NCBI RefSeq assembly: GCF_028335745.1
Contig: NZ_CP116477.1
Location: forward strand, 1,674,001 to 1,738,000
DNA length: 64,000 nucleotides
Source of the DNA: Pectobacterium sp. A5351
GTDB taxonomy: Bacteria > Pseudomonadota > Gammaproteobacteria > Enterobacterales > Enterobacteriaceae
Reading direction: 5' to 3'
Positions 26,321 through 37,375 of this stretch are shown piece by piece (position 1 is the first letter of the stretch; the number at the start of each line of letters is the position of its first letter). The notes beneath the pieces were generated by a model. The model ran no database searches and was not told where the DNA came from. It saw nothing but the letters and a program-made list of their open reading frames with translations. The translations under genes and the position numbers were made by a program.

Positions 26321-29017
26321 TTAGAAGCGATATTCCATTCCGCCCTGGATGGTTCTTCCTCTCCCCAGCGTGTATGAAATAGAATCACCATAGCTAACGA
26401 TGTACGCACGATTAGTGACGTTTTCTATCGCCCCGCTGACCTTTAAATTATTCGTGATTTGATAGCTGGCGTAGAGATCGAATAGGGTATATTTGGGCCA
26501 GTCGGCGACGTAGAAATTGCCGGTTCCTCCCGCCTGATTGACCGCTGAACGATCCTGATAGCCTCGGTTGTAGCGAATCACCGCGCCGGCATCTAATTTA
26601 CGATCGAACGCTCTGGTGCCAATCGTGAGACTTCCCCGATCGCTCGGCATATAGGATGACGAGCTAAAAACGGTGCCGTAGTTGCATTGCACGTAGGTGT
26701 TCACGTCATCGTAGGGGGTGGCGTAGTAATTATTTCGTCCGCCTTCGCGTATGACGACGCCACCAAGCCAAGCCGTGTTTGAGCAAAAGTCATTTTTGCC
26801 AATCATTCGGGTGTAAGTCAGGTCGGCATAAAATCTGCCCGTGTCGTAATTCAATTGATACTCAATGCCGCGGAAGCGGGTTTTTGCCAGATTATTGACA
26901 TAGGCGGCGTTACCGGAACCTGCGCCAGTGCAGACACCAGGTTTAACTCGCCCGATCTCCATATTGATGTAGTTGCTTATCTTGGTATCGAAATATGCCA
27001 CCTTGGCAACCAGACGATCGGATTCTGTCAGCAGTTCGCTGGCCTTAATATTGAACCCCGTTTCCCACGCAGTTGACCGTTCCGGTGCCAAATAAGGGTT
27101 GGGATATTGCGTTGATGTGGGGTGTGCGCTGCCGGTGGTCAACGTTTCGGTAATAGCGGGTGGACGCCATGATTTCCCATAATTGCTGAAGAGCTCCAGC
27201 CACGTTATTCCGGGTTTAACGGCAATAGCCACGGTGGGAGAAAGCTTGCCGGTTTCGCTATCCACCTTCCAGAGGTGAGTGTTTCTGACGGTCGGGCAGA
27301 GTGTTAGACGATTTGCCGTGCAGGGGCTATTCACCGTATACGGGAACTCGGTGATCTCCATGCCCGTTGTACCGCGCAGGCGATAGCGGTCATAACGTAG
27401 GCCGCCTTCTAACGTCAGGAAATCATCATAGTCGTAAGTCAGGTTGGCAAACAGGCTGGCGAGGGAACGATTGCCATCTGGCGTGACGCCCGCCATCGAC
27501 TCACGCGTGGATTCACTGCTGGCCTTGTCGTAGAAAACGTCAAGGCCGTAGTTGGCGCTTAGCTCATGCCGAGTTGGTAAACTGAAGCGCGAGGTATTCT
27601 GTGCTTGCACGCCGTAAGTGCGCATGCGGCTGCGCGTCCAATAGCTATTATCGATGATAGTCGTACTGTAAGTGTCTGATTTATCTGTCGTGTCGACGTA
27701 ATAAAGTTTGGCGCTAAAATCAAGCCAATCGCGATCGTCCGGGTTCAGGTGGTAATCCAGTGCGCTGCTACGCGACATGATGTTGCTAAACCCGCTTTTT
27801 TTCCAACCCAGTTCGGGAAACGTGGTGTTCGTTAACATGCTGGGATTGGGCGTGTCTGTCTGCGTCTGCAAATAACTGAACTGGATACGTTGGTTGGCGG
27901 GAAGATTCCAGCCTACTTTAGCCAGCCGGGAACGCATCGTGTGGCCTGAGTCAGTCACTTTGCTATGTTTCAGCGAATCGCTGGCGCGAAGCGTGTTCTC
28001 ATCGCTTCCCGATGCGGTGCGAATATCGCCGATTTTGCCTTTATTGCCCGGCCAGTAATCGCCCAGATGACGTTCGCTGGCTCCGACTAAAATATCACCG
28101 CTTTCGTTACCGAGTGCGAGAATCCCGCTGCCGATAAAATGCGTTCCATTGTCGCCCGTGCTGGCGTGCAATTTTCCGCCCAGTTCTTTACCCGGCACCA
28201 GAAAATCACTGGCGCTGACGGTATTAAACGTGGCGATACCTCCGAACGCGCCTGCACCGCCCATGCCGCTTGTGGCACCTTTCTCAATCGTGGCGTGAGA
28301 GAGCAGTTCTGAATCAATATACATTTGGCCGTTACGTTGCCCGTGACCGCTTTTCTGGAAGTTCTGCCGCATACCGTCAATGTTCATATTGACGCGGCCA
28401 TAATCCTGTATGCCACGAATATTCACCGAGAGGGCGGGATCTTGCTGGCTGACGCTGGAGTAAACGCCAGCGGACTGCTCCAGCATATCGGCGGCGTGGC
28501 GGGCAGGGCGGTTGTCCATCTGCTCGCGTGAGATGACGCTGATGGCGCGTGGTTGTTCGTAGATCCAGTCACCCGGATTAGCGACGGTAAACGCCCGTAC
28601 TGTCATCACGTCATCTATTTTTACCGTATCGACGTTGACTGAACGAGGGCGCAGAGTAATGACGCCATTGCTGCCGATTTGGAAATCGATCGGGTTGGCA
28701 CCGATCAACTGACGCAGTCCTTGATCGGGTGCGAAACGACCCTGAAGGGCAGTGGCTTGCATATTTTCCAGTTTGACGTCGGCAAAAAAGACCTGTAGCC
28801 CAGCCTGTTCGGCAAAGCGGAGCAGCGCGCTGCTTAGCGGCTGTGGGCTGATGGAAAAAGCGACGCTGTGGCGAGCCGCTTCCTGAACGTTGGCAGTCTG
28901 GGTTTCTGCTTGTGCATAGTGGAATGAAGCAGGCAGCGACAGTGCGATGCCGACGGCAAGAGAAAGTGGATTACGTTGTAACAAGCGGCTGTCTTGCTGT
29001 TGTGTTCTTTTAAACAT
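26321..29017 (-). CDS. hasR: TonB-dependent haemophore receptor HasR with signalling domain
   Basis: An 898-residue outer-membrane receptor. A signal peptide ends near residue 38. An N-terminal STN signalling domain spans about 50-120 (FSISPQPLSSALLRFAEQAG, then LQGRFAPDQGLRQLI). A TonB-box region with DVMTVRAF comes next, then the plug (about 150-270: QDPALSVNIRGIQDYGRVNM, GGAGAFGGIATF). A 22-stranded barrel ends in the aromatic residue of GGMEYRF. It accepts haem from HasA. The STN domain fits a surface-signalling loop to HasS and HasI, whose genes lie just upstream. A Fur-type box precedes the gene. The 272-base gap to hasS suggests its own promoter. Confidence 0.94.
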   Translation of the reverse strand: MFKRTQQQDSRLLQRNPLSLAVGIALSLPASFHYAQAETQTANVQEAARHSVAFSISPQPLSSALLRFAEQAGLQVFFADVKLENMQATALQGRFAPDQGLRQLIGANPIDFQIGSNGVITLRPRSVNVDTVKIDDVMTVRAFTVANPGDWIYEQPRAISVISREQMDNRPARHAADMLEQSAGVYSSVSQQDPALSVNIRGIQDYGRVNMNIDGMRQNFQKSGHGQRNGQMYIDSELLSHATIEKGATSGMGGAGAFGGIATFNTVSASDFLVPGKELGGKLHASTGDNGTHFIGSGILALGNESGDILVGASERHLGDYWPGNKGKIGDIRTASGSDENTLRASDSLKHSKVTDSGHTMRSRLAKVGWNLPANQRIQFSYLQTQTDTPNPSMLTNTTFPELGWKKSGFSNIMSRSSALDYHLNPDDRDWLDFSAKLYYVDTTDKSDTYSTTIIDNSYWTRSRMRTYGVQAQNTSRFSLPTRHELSANYGLDVFYDKASSESTRESMAGVTPDGNRSLASLFANLTYDYDDFLTLEGGLRYDRYRLRGTTGMEITEFPYTVNSPCTANRLTLCPTVRNTHLWKVDSETGKLSPTVAIAVKPGITWLELFSNYGKSWRPPAITETLTTGSAHPTSTQYPNPYLAPERSTAWETGFNIKASELLTESDRLVAKVAYFDTKISNYINMEIGRVKPGVCTGAGSGNAAYVNNLAKTRFRGIEYQLNYDTGRFYADLTYTRMIGKNDFCSNTAWLGGVVIREGGRNNYYATPYDDVNTYVQCNYGTVFSSSSYMPSDRGSLTIGTRAFDRKLDAGAVIRYNRGYQDRSAVNQAGGTGNFYVADWPKYTLFDLYASYQITNNLKVSGAIENVTNRAYIVSYGDSISYTLGRGRTIQGGMEYRF

Positions 29018-29101
29018 TTTTCGCCTGGTCTGCCATTCGTTAAATTACCAATAAGCATTAATAAACAAAGGGATAATTAACCCTGTTTTTCTTAATGAAA
29101 A

Positions 29102-29116
29102 TGATAATAAAAATCA
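29102..29116 (-). promoter_or_regulatory. Fur box upstream of hasR
   Basis: TGATAATAAAAATCA fits the 7-1-7 Fur consensus TGATAATnATTATCA at 12 of 14 defined positions, about 85 bases before the hasR start. Haem-iron uptake genes are classic Fur targets. Confidence 0.7.
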
Positions 29117-29288
29117 TTACCTAAATATGAAGACGGCTGAGAAGACAGAACCCGTAAAAAAATATTTAAATTTTTTCTACGGCGCGTTGCGGACTTGTGA
29201 ACGTAAAGGAAGTGGGGGTGACGATCACCACGCCTGAGCGGCGTGGCAGGGGGTTAAGACAGGAGGGTAAGACAAGGGGAGAGAGGGA

Positions 29289-30242
29289 TCAGTACAGAAC
29301 GGTGACGCCGGGCAGTGAAACCGTTTTGGCACCCAGTTCGCTGGTGATGGTTTGCAATGCGCCATCCAGCTCGCTCAGTGAAAAAATGCCGCTGACCTGA
29401 CGCTGACGTAGTGTTGAACTGGGAATGACGATCGTACCCGTTCGATACTGATTGATACGGGCGATCACGATAGCCAGCGGTTGTTGATCAAAGATCAGCA
29501 GGCCGCGTCGCCAGTCGCCGCGCTCGCGGCTATTCCAACCTGGAAGACGCGTCATCCCTTGTTCGGTATAGCGCGCGGCCTGTTGTTCATCAAGCCGCAG
29601 TGTTTGCCCGTTTACCGTGACCTGAACACTGTGTTCCACCACGCCGACGGTCGTGGTCTGTGAGGCATTCTGCACGATGAACTGTGTGCCCAGCGCCTGT
29701 GTGGTGCCTGAGGCGGCATCAACCAGAAAAGGCCGTTTTTCCTGTGCGGTTGTTGGGGCGACGGTGAACCAGGCGGAGCCTTGCAGCAGCGTGACGCGCC
29801 GCTCTTGTGGTGTATAAGCGAGCGCAATGGCGCTGCCTGCATCCATATCGACCTGACTGCCGTCCGGTAGCGTAACCTGTTTAACCTGATGGTCTGCACG
29901 ATAATCCGAGCGCAGCATGAGGATGCCGTCGGAAAGCCACGTTGTGCCGATACTGAAACCCAGCAGCAATAACGCGGCTATTTTCCACTGTGTCGCGCGA
30001 TTGACGCGTCGGCTGGGCAATGTTGCTGGCGGCTGTGGTTGCAGCATCTGCTGCTGTTCGGCGCTGAGCGATCCGAGCCCGTGCCAGAGCCTCCCTGCTT
30101 GTTCCAGTGCGTGGCGATGGCGCGGATCCTGTGTCAGCCAGCGCTGGAATGTTAGCTCCTGTTCATCGTCCAGCGGCGCTTCGGCCAAACGTATGGCCCA
30201 CCGTGCTGCCTGCTGATGGATTTCAGGGGGATAATCGTTCAT
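29289..30242 (-). CDS. hasS: FecR-family anti-sigma factor HasS
   Basis: A 317-residue single-pass membrane protein. The cytoplasmic N-terminus (about 1-80) has the FecR/DUF4880 pattern (AARWAIRLAEAPLDDEQ, FQRWLTQDPRHRHALEQ) that binds the sigma factor. A helix at about 90-108 (ALLLLGFSIGTTWL) and a periplasmic FecR domain (VTLPDGSQVDMDAGSAIALAY, VEHSVQVTVNG) follow. It should hold HasI inactive until HasR with haem-loaded HasA signals through its STN domain. It lies 117 bases after hasI and before hasR, as in Serratia. Confidence 0.9.
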   Translation of the reverse strand: MNDYPPEIHQQAARWAIRLAEAPLDDEQELTFQRWLTQDPRHRHALEQAGRLWHGLGSLSAEQQQMLQPQPPATLPSRRVNRATQWKIAALLLLGFSIGTTWLSDGILMLRSDYRADHQVKQVTLPDGSQVDMDAGSAIALAYTPQERRVTLLQGSAWFTVAPTTAQEKRPFLVDAASGTTQALGTQFIVQNASQTTTVGVVEHSVQVTVNGQTLRLDEQQAARYTEQGMTRLPGWNSRERGDWRRGLLIFDQQPLAIVIARINQYRTGTIVIPSSTLRQRQVSGIFSLSELDGALQTITSELGAKTVSLPGVTVLY

Positions 30243-30359
30243 GTTGTAGGCCTGGAGTAGGTAGGGTCTCTAAATAAGTAGACGTCTGACGGCAATAAAC
30301 CCGTAAATAATTTGTGATTATTTCATGGTGGTCGATGTTTTTCATGATAATGACCGCTT

Positions 30360-30866
30360 TCACGAGGAGCGACTCGTCATCATCGCAAGCGTCATGGCAA
30401 GGTGTTTCTCAACGGTACTGAGAGAAACCTCCAACTGCTCAGCAATTTGCGCCTGCGTCATGTGTTCAAACCGGTGCAGATGAAATATCAGCTGCGTGCG
30501 CTCTGGCAGCGTTGCCAGTACGTTCGCCAGACGTTCCAGCTCCTGTTGAGCGATGGCCATTTGATCGAGCTGAGGCGCGGCATCCGGCAGGTATTCCAGC
30601 GTCGCTTCCACGTCGTCAACAGACGTCGCCATCTGCCAGCGCTGCTGGTGACGGACATGGTCGAGCAGCAAATTATTTGCTGTCTTATAGAGATACGCTT
30701 TTTTATCGTCTACATCATCCTGCTGTTCCAGTCGTTGCGCCAACCGTAAAAAACTCTCTTGCACCAGATCTGCCGCTGCCTGAGGGTCACGCAGTTTATG
30801 ATTGAGATAGCGTTCTAACCGTTCCGCGTAGTGCTTGAACAGCATTCTGAGTTCAGACTCTGACAT
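30360..30866 (-). CDS. hasI: ECF sigma factor HasI
   Basis: A 168-residue sigma-70 family factor of the ECF (FecI-like) group. Region 2 spans LFKHYAERLERYLNHKL to LVQESFLRL and KAYLYKTANNLLLDHVR. Region 4 spans LATLPERTQLIFHLHRFEHM to the helix-turn-helix AQIAEQLEVSLSTVEKHL. With HasS it controls the has genes in response to haem-HasA. The gene is first in the operon. A perfect Fur box lies 262 bases upstream, with an ERIC element between it and the start codon. The ribosome-binding site before ATG 30866 is weak. Confidence 0.9.
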   Translation of the reverse strand: MSESELRMLFKHYAERLERYLNHKLRDPQAAADLVQESFLRLAQRLEQQDDVDDKKAYLYKTANNLLLDHVRHQQRWQMATSVDDVEATLEYLPDAAPQLDQMAIAQQELERLANVLATLPERTQLIFHLHRFEHMTQAQIAEQLEVSLSTVEKHLAMTLAMMTSRSS

Positions 30867-30986
30867 GCCAACGTCCCGTCAGGTGACCTTCCCGCCGCCT
30901 TTGCGGCAACAGAACCCCTTTCCCTTGTCATTGCGCTCTCCATAGCGATCTTGTCCGTTGATATCGACGGGGTAAGGCCCTGAATA

Positions 30987-31112
30987 ATATACCCGTCATA
31001 CTTCAAGCTGCTTGTGCGTTGGCCGCGTTCAGTCACCCGAATCACTTACTTATGTAAGCTCATCGGGATTCCCTCTCTTGCCGCCTTCACGCAACTCGAA
31101 TTATTTAGGGTA
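30987..31112 (-). repeat. Complete ERIC element (126 bp) in the hasI leader
   Basis: Imperfect terminal inverted repeats TACCCGTCATACTTCAAGCT (left) and TACCCTAAATAATTCGAGTT (right, read on the other strand) enclose a core with ACTTACTTATGTAAGCTC and GGGATTCCC. The core matches the regions targeted by the standard ERIC1R and ERIC2 primers, and the length is that of a full ERIC. It lies between the hasI start and the Fur box. Confidence 0.88.
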
Positions 31113-31127
31113 CAAATTTAATGTAAT

Positions 31128-31142
31128 TGATAATTATTATCA
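31128..31142 (-). promoter_or_regulatory. Perfect Fur box between hasI and the small-protein gene
   Basis: TGATAATTATTATCA is an exact match to the 7-1-7 Fur consensus. It lies 262 bases before hasI (minus) and 108 bases before the small gene at 31250 (plus), so it could serve either direction. hasI is the expected target. Confidence 0.82.
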
Positions 31143-31203
31143 CATATGACGAACCGGAAAGCAGAGTTAAATCTTCTTCAGATTGGCGGATTTTCGCCGT
31201 CGA

Positions 31204-31211
31204 CTACACTT
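31204..31211 (+). promoter_or_regulatory. Sigma-S-like -10 element
   Basis: CTACACTT matches the core of the sigma-S extended -10 (CTAYRCTT). It lies about 40 bases before the ATG at 31250, a normal promoter distance. Confidence 0.4.
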
Positions 31212-31249
31212 ATCTTTGTTGACGTACTATTTCATTGAGAGGAATGACG

Positions 31250-31411
31250 ATGGCGACGAAGGACGATCCCAAAGAGGTGACGGTCAGTGAAGGGCTGGCA
31301 AAGGTGCATGAGGCGTCAGATCAACTGACGGAAGAAGAAATTGAGGCGTTGGCGGAGGAAGCCAGACAGGCCGCTACGCAGACGAAGAAAGAGTCGGGTA
31401 ACGCGCCTTAG
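31250..31411 (+). CDS. Small acidic hypothetical protein (53 aa)
   Basis: A 53-residue protein, MATKDDPKEV to SGNAP, with AGAGGA 7 bases before its ATG. It is rich in Glu, Ala and Thr and has no membrane segment or cysteine. The middle (LTEEEIEALAEEARQAA) should form one amphipathic acidic helix. I recognise no family. A good ribosome-binding site, a sigma-S-like -10 element and non-random composition argue that it is real. It sits alone between the has operon and patD, and could be a stress-induced small protein; that is a guess from the promoter. Confidence 0.6.
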   Translation: MATKDDPKEVTVSEGLAKVHEASDQLTEEEIEALAEEARQAATQTKKESGNAP

Positions 31412-31531
31412 CGTAAGGCCGCCGGTTGCAGAACGGATCGGCAGGTAGACGCAACGTGGCAGGTTTCTTGCACAGACATTTTGCAGATAGTGGTGAAAAA
31501 CACGACGGTTTTCTCTCTGTAAGGAAAATGT

Positions 31532-32956
31532 ATGCACAACAAATTACTGATAGAAGGCAAGCTGGTAGCAGGGAAAGGTGAAGCGTTGCCAGTATTCAAT
31601 CCCGCGACGGGAGAGCAAATTGCCGCCATTGCGCAGGCCGATCTGCACCAGGTTGATGCAGCGGTTCTGGCCGCAGAGTCTGCCTTTGCACACTGGGGGC
31701 AGACCACGCCGAAAACGCGTGCGACACTGCTGCTACAGATTGCCGATGCCATTGAAGAACACGCTGAGGAATTTGCCAAACTTGAATCGCTGAACTGCGG
31801 TAAACCCTATCATGCGGCGCTGAATGATGAAGTGCCCGCGGTCGCCGATGTGTTTCGTTTTTTTGCCGGTGCGGCGCGCTGCCTGAGCGGTTCGGCGGCG
31901 GGAGAGTATCTCGAAGGGCATACCTCCATGATCCGGCGCGATCCGGTTGGTGTTGTCGCCTCCATCGCCCCGTGGAACTACCCACTGATGATGGCGTCGT
32001 GGAAGCTGGCTCCCGCGCTAGCGGCAGGAAACTGCGTGGTGTTGAAACCGGCGGAGCAAACTCCACTGACTACCTTCTATCTGGCTCATCTGCTGGCGGA
32101 GATCCTGCCTGCGGGCGTGGTGAATATCGTGTTTGGGCGCGGGGCGGATATCGGCGATGCGCTGACAGGACATAAGAAAGTGAATATGGTGTCGCTGACC
32201 GGTTCAATTGCGACCGGTGCGCATATTTTGTCGCATACCGCCGCGAGCGTAAAACGGACGCATATGGAGTTGGGCGGCAAAGCGCCAGTGATTGTCTTTG
32301 ACGATGCGAATATCGATCAGGTCGTTGACGGAATCCGCAGCTTTGGTTTCTACAATGCGGGGCAGGACTGTACCGCGGCCTGTCGGCTGTATGTGCAGCG
32401 AGGGATCTACGATGAGGTCGTAGAAGCATTAGGAAAAGCGGTAGCGACGCTGAAAATAGGCGATCCACATGATGAAACGACCGAGCTGGGGCCATTGATT
32501 ACCGAGCCGCAGCTTGAGCGCGTTATCGGCTTTGTAGAACGCGCCAAAGCGCTGCCACATATTACGGTGGTGACGGGGGGCGAGCGGGTGAAAGGGCAGG
32601 GATTCTACTTCCAGCCCACGGTGCTGGCGGGGGCGAAGCAGGAAGACGAAATCGTCCAGAAAGAGGTGTTTGGCCCGGTGATCTCCATTACGCCATTCGA
32701 TGACGAGGCACAGGTGATTGGCTGGGCCAATGCCTCGCATTACGGGTTGGCCTCGTCGGTCTGGACGCGCGATATCGGGCGGGCGCACCGTCTGGCCGCG
32801 TGCCTTCAATATGGCTGTACCTGGGTGAACACCCACTTCATGCTGGTCAGCGAAATGCCACACGGCGGGCAAAAGCTATCGGGCTACGGCAAGGATATGT
32901 CGATGTACGGTCTGGAGGATTACACCATCGTGCGCCATATCATGATCCGTCATTGA
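31532..32956 (+). CDS. patD: Gamma-aminobutyraldehyde dehydrogenase PatD
   Basis: A 474-residue aldehyde dehydrogenase, the same length as E. coli PatD (YdcW/Prr) and similar throughout. It oxidises 4-aminobutanal to GABA with NAD. Visible are the cofactor region [20 protein letters not shown], the catalytic glutamate motif [15 protein letters not shown], the catalytic cysteine in [13 protein letters not shown], and the C-terminal [19 protein letters not shown]. The next gene but for a 327-base regulatory gap encodes putrescine aminotransferase, which makes its substrate. In E. coli the two genes are unlinked; here they are neighbours and form the full putrescine-to-GABA step. Confidence 0.93.
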   Translation: MHNKLLIEGKLVAGKGEALPVFNPATGEQIAAIAQADLHQVDAAVLAAESAFAHWGQTTPKTRATLLLQIADAIEEHAEEFAKLESLNCGKPYHAALNDEVPAVADVFRFFAGAARCLSGSAAGEYLEGHTSMIRRDPVGVVASIAPWNYPLMMASWKLAPALAAGNCVVLKPAEQTPLTTFYLAHLLAEILPAGVVNIVFGRGADIGDALTGHKKVNMVSLTGSIATGAHILSHTAASVKRTHMELGGKAPVIVFDDANIDQVVDGIRSFGFYNAGQDCTAACRLYVQRGIYDEVVEALGKAVATLKIGDPHDETTELGPLITEPQLERVIGFVERAKALPHITVVTGGERVKGQGFYFQPTVLAGAKQEDEIVQKEVFGPVISITPFDDEAQVIGWANASHYGLASSVWTRDIGRAHRLAACLQYGCTWVNTHFMLVSEMPHGGQKLSGYGKDMSMYGLEDYTIVRHIMIRH

Positions 32957-33037
32957 GATGACGCACTCCGTCTCAGGAGCCGCTTGTCTTGAAAAAGACG
33001 TCAGGTGCTGAAATAGCGAGTTTGTCCAGCCTCGGCG

Positions 33038-33054
33038 TGCCCCAAAAGAGGGCA
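33038..33054 (+). promoter_or_regulatory. NtrC-like enhancer site upstream of patA
   Basis: TGCCCCAAAAGAGGGCA is a near-palindrome that agrees with the glnA-type NtrC site TGCACTAAAATGGTGCA at 12 of 17 positions. It lies about 170 bases upstream of the sigma-54 promoter, a normal enhancer distance. It could alternatively be part of a hairpin after patD. Confidence 0.5.
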
Positions 33055-33221
33055 TGCTGGGCACACGCGGGGCATCATGAGATTTTCCACTTACCTTCAC
33101 TCTGACATTTACTATTCGGATTGGTTATTAATTTTGAATATTAAAAATTATTTCAAATTATATGCTGTATTTTTGGTTTAGATCGCGTTTTTGTATTTTA
33201 TTATGATTTGGGGCGGGCGAC

Positions 33222-33237
33222 TGGCGTGTTATGTGCA
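33222..33237 (+). promoter_or_regulatory. Sigma-54 promoter of patA
   Basis: TGGCGTGTTATGTGCA has the invariant GG (-24) and GC (-12) with exact spacing and matches most of TGGCACGnnnnTTGCA. Its predicted start site lies about 35 bases before the patA TTG codon. E. coli patA is also sigma-54 dependent. Confidence 0.72.
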
Positions 33238-33241
33238 TTAA

Positions 33242-34690
<1,449 letters not shown>

Positions 34691-34738
34691 AAAACGAGAC
34701 GGCAACACGCAGCACCCTCCGATTAGGTTCATCCCGAA

Positions 34739-34770
34739 AGCCAGTCAGCCCTCACTGACTGGCTTTTTCT
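34739..34770 (+). terminator. Rho-independent terminator after patA
   Basis: AGCCAGTCAG (34739-34748) pairs with CTGACTGGCT (34755-34764), 6-base loop, then TTTTTCT. Confidence 0.9.
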
Positions 34771-35543
34771 ATCCTCATGCGATACGCAGGTGGGATATCA
34801 TTGTGCTTTAAATCTCATTAATTCAGTCACGTTACGCTGGATTGCGCGCTCTGGAATGTAATGATAATGAGGATGTTGTTACTCAATTAAGATTATTAGC
34901 ATTCTAACTTATAAGTCTGGTTTAATTAATGGAAATAAGATTTTTCCCTTTATTATTTTTTGATAGAAAAAAACGATCGAATAAAGAAAATTGAATGGTC
35001 TAATGATCGTTATTTCCGATCGATCTTGCGATTGTGATAGTGTAGAGTTATAGACTGTAGCAAGTATCGGATTGATGCTCTTTTTATCTATGCATTAACA
35101 ATTAATATGTGAAAAATTAATTAAGCGTAACACTAACTCGGATTGGGTAGATGAGGGGTAAAGTTTTCGGCTTTCCTTAAACGCTTTGGTTTCTTTTAAA
35201 CGAGAGTTTACTTTTAACTATGCATAAATAATGTGATGTTCAACGAGGAATAAAAATAAAAAAGGGGGGGTAAATTACTTTATCAAGTAAACCGTTTCAG
35301 TCAGTAAGCATCACCAACACACAGGCAATGTGAGATATAACAATATATGGCCAAATGGATTTCTTATGCCAGTATTCTGTTACATGCATCAGAAAATAAG
35401 AGATTTAGATAAGCCAGGGTGCCCTGCGCGATAATGGTTCGCGTTACCATCTGTGACGTTCTTTCGTTAAACAGACGGTGGCTGAGCATGTTAGCAATCG
35501 TGGTTGGGTAACGATTTTTAAAATGTAATATTCTGGTGTTACT
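34771..35543. other. AT-rich intergenic region upstream of the chemoreceptor
   Basis: About 770 bases without a gene. It is AT-rich, with several short inverted stretches (for example CGATCGATC near 35020), but no recognisable operon remnant, repeat or RNA gene. TAAAGTTT at 35159 resembles a flagellar sigma-28 -35 box, but no matching -10 sits at the right spacing. Presumably contains the chemoreceptor promoter. Confidence 0.5.
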
Positions 35544-37211
35544 ATGATTTTTTTTAAAAATATAAAAATTGGCAATCGGCTTTTTCTGGGATTTGGCTTA
35601 TTAATTGCGCTGACACTGACTTTGTCATCTATTAGCTATTATTTCATTAAAAACATTGGTGCTGAGTTTGATGGAGTCACTGAAGATAGAATGGTTAAGG
35701 TCGATATGCTGCGCGATATTCAAGACGTATTGAATACTAACGTCCGTACGCTACGGGATATTATTCTCCTCCCTGTAGATAGAACTCAAGAAAAACAAGA
35801 ACTGAAGTCGACCATAGCAAAAACGACTGACGTGGCAAGCGAAATATATAAAAAACTTGATGGTATGGTCAATTCGGAACAGGCGCGGGCGTTATTTAAT
35901 CAACTTATCGATATCAGGAAACAGTATAGCCTGAGCATTAATAAAGCGATTGGCTATGCGATGAACGATGAGGATGCGCTGGCAACAGAATTGGTATTTG
36001 GTGAGATAGCAAATATTCAAGCCGTTTATTTTGCCAAACTGAGTGAATTTACTGAGCTACAGGTCTCGTTTGTTGACCATGCCAAACAAGTGACGAGAAC
36101 ATATATTACGGATGCGCTGTTATGGATGCTGGTGCTATCGGTCTTCTCAACCGTTTTAGGATGCCTTACCGCCTGGTCATTAACCCGTAGCGTTACCCTA
36201 CCGTTATCCACTGCACTCTCTTCTGCGAAACGTATCAGCGCGGGCGATTTGAGCGGTTCAATTGATGTGAATAGCCGTGATGAAACGGGTCTGCTGCTGG
36301 AAGAAATGAAAGAGATGCAGGCTGCGCTGACGCGGATGGTGATTGGCGTCAGAAATAATGCAGAGAGTGTCGCGACAGCCAGCATGCAGATTGCTCAGGG
36401 TAACGCGGATTTGTCATCACGGACCGAAGAACAGGCGAGTGCACTCGAAGAAACCTCTTCAACCATGACGCAATTAGGGATGACGGTAAAAAACAATGCC
36501 GACAATGCCCGTCAGGCTAACGTGCTGGCGCAAAATGCGAGTAGCGTTGCGCTTCAGGGAGGGAATGTTGTCAACGACGTGGTGGATACGATGAAGTCTA
36601 TTAATGAGAGCTCGCGCAGCATTGCGGATATTATCAACGTTATCGACAGCATTGCGTTCCAGACGAATATTTTGGCGCTTAATGCCGCCGTCGAGGCTGC
36701 CCGGGCCGGCGAACAAGGGCGAGGATTCGCCGTTGTGGCGGGGGAAGTGCGTAATCTGGCACAGCGTAGCGCAGAAGCTGCGAAAGAGATCAAAAACCTG
36801 ATTACTGCGAGCGTTGAACGCGTCGAACTTGGTTCGGTATTGGTGAACAAAGCGGGGGAAACTATGCAGCAGGTGGTGATGTCCATCCGCCAGTTGAGCG
36901 ATACCGTATCAGAGATTAGCTCCGCAAGTGCCGAGCAGTCGACGGGGGTTGAACAGGTCGGCATCGCGGTTAGTCAGATGGATCAAACAACACAACAAAA
37001 TGCCGCGCTGGTGGAAGAGTCGGCAGCGGCAGCGCAAAGTCTCAAGGAACAAGCGGATCAACTTGTCAGAGAAGTCTCGGTGTTCAGGATTGCCGGCTAT
37101 GAACGTCCGGTGCCCAAGCAGCCAGCAACGGAGACGCTGTCGCTTGTTGCGATGCTTCCAGTCTCTTCCAAAGCATCAGCCCTTGGTGCATCTGACTGGA
37201 CCCGTTTCTGA
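35544..37211 (+). CDS. Methyl-accepting chemotaxis protein
   Basis: A 555-residue chemoreceptor. It has transmembrane helix 1 at about 10-33 and a periplasmic four-helix-bundle sensor (4HB_MCP type) to about 188. Helix 2 ([22 protein letters not shown]) and a HAMP domain ([20 protein letters not shown]) follow, then the signalling coiled coil. The conserved hairpin tip reads [20 protein letters not shown] and [20 protein letters not shown]. Methylation-type helices flank it. The last residues DWTRF fit the xWxxF pentapeptide that tethers CheR and CheB. Ligand unknown. It is an isolated gene with its own terminator; position next to putrescine genes does not prove a shared ligand. Confidence 0.93.
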   Translation: MIFFKNIKIGNRLFLGFGLLIALTLTLSSISYYFIKNIGAEFDGVTEDRMVKVDMLRDIQDVLNTNVRTLRDIILLPVDRTQEKQELKSTIAKTTDVASEIYKKLDGMVNSEQARALFNQLIDIRKQYSLSINKAIGYAMNDEDALATELVFGEIANIQAVYFAKLSEFTELQVSFVDHAKQVTRTYITDALLWMLVLSVFSTVLGCLTAWSLTRSVTLPLSTALSSAKRISAGDLSGSIDVNSRDETGLLLEEMKEMQAALTRMVIGVRNNAESVATASMQIAQGNADLSSRTEEQASALEETSSTMTQLGMTVKNNADNARQANVLAQNASSVALQGGNVVNDVVDTMKSINESSRSIADIINVIDSIAFQTNILALNAAVEAARAGEQGRGFAVVAGEVRNLAQRSAEAAKEIKNLITASVERVELGSVLVNKAGETMQQVVMSIRQLSDTVSEISSASAEQSTGVEQVGIAVSQMDQTTQQNAALVEESAAAAQSLKEQADQLVREVSVFRIAGYERPVPKQPATETLSLVAMLPVSSKASALGASDWTRF

Positions 37212-37296
37212 TAATGAAAAATATGTCGTCAGCACGTCAGGGATAGCGTGAGAATAGGGAATTATAAAACAGAGAGTGTTATTGAAGGTGTTGTTT

Positions 37297-37326
37297 GCCA
37301 GTCAGCTTTTGCTGACTGGCTTTTTG
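37297..37326 (+). terminator. Rho-independent terminator after the chemoreceptor
   Basis: GCCAGTCAGC (37297-37306) and GCTGACTGGC (37311-37320) form a perfect 10-bp stem with a TTTT loop, followed by TTTTTGC. Stem sequence is almost the same as in the patA terminator. Confidence 0.9.
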
Positions 37327-37375
37327 CATTATGGGGGCTTTTTACATTCAGGAAGCATGAGCTGCGAATGCGCGG

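Noticed and set aside
35159..35185. TAAAGTTT resembling a sigma-28 -35 box upstream of the chemoreceptor
   Set aside because: No GCCGATAA-like -10 at the needed spacing, and it lies almost 400 bases from the start codon.
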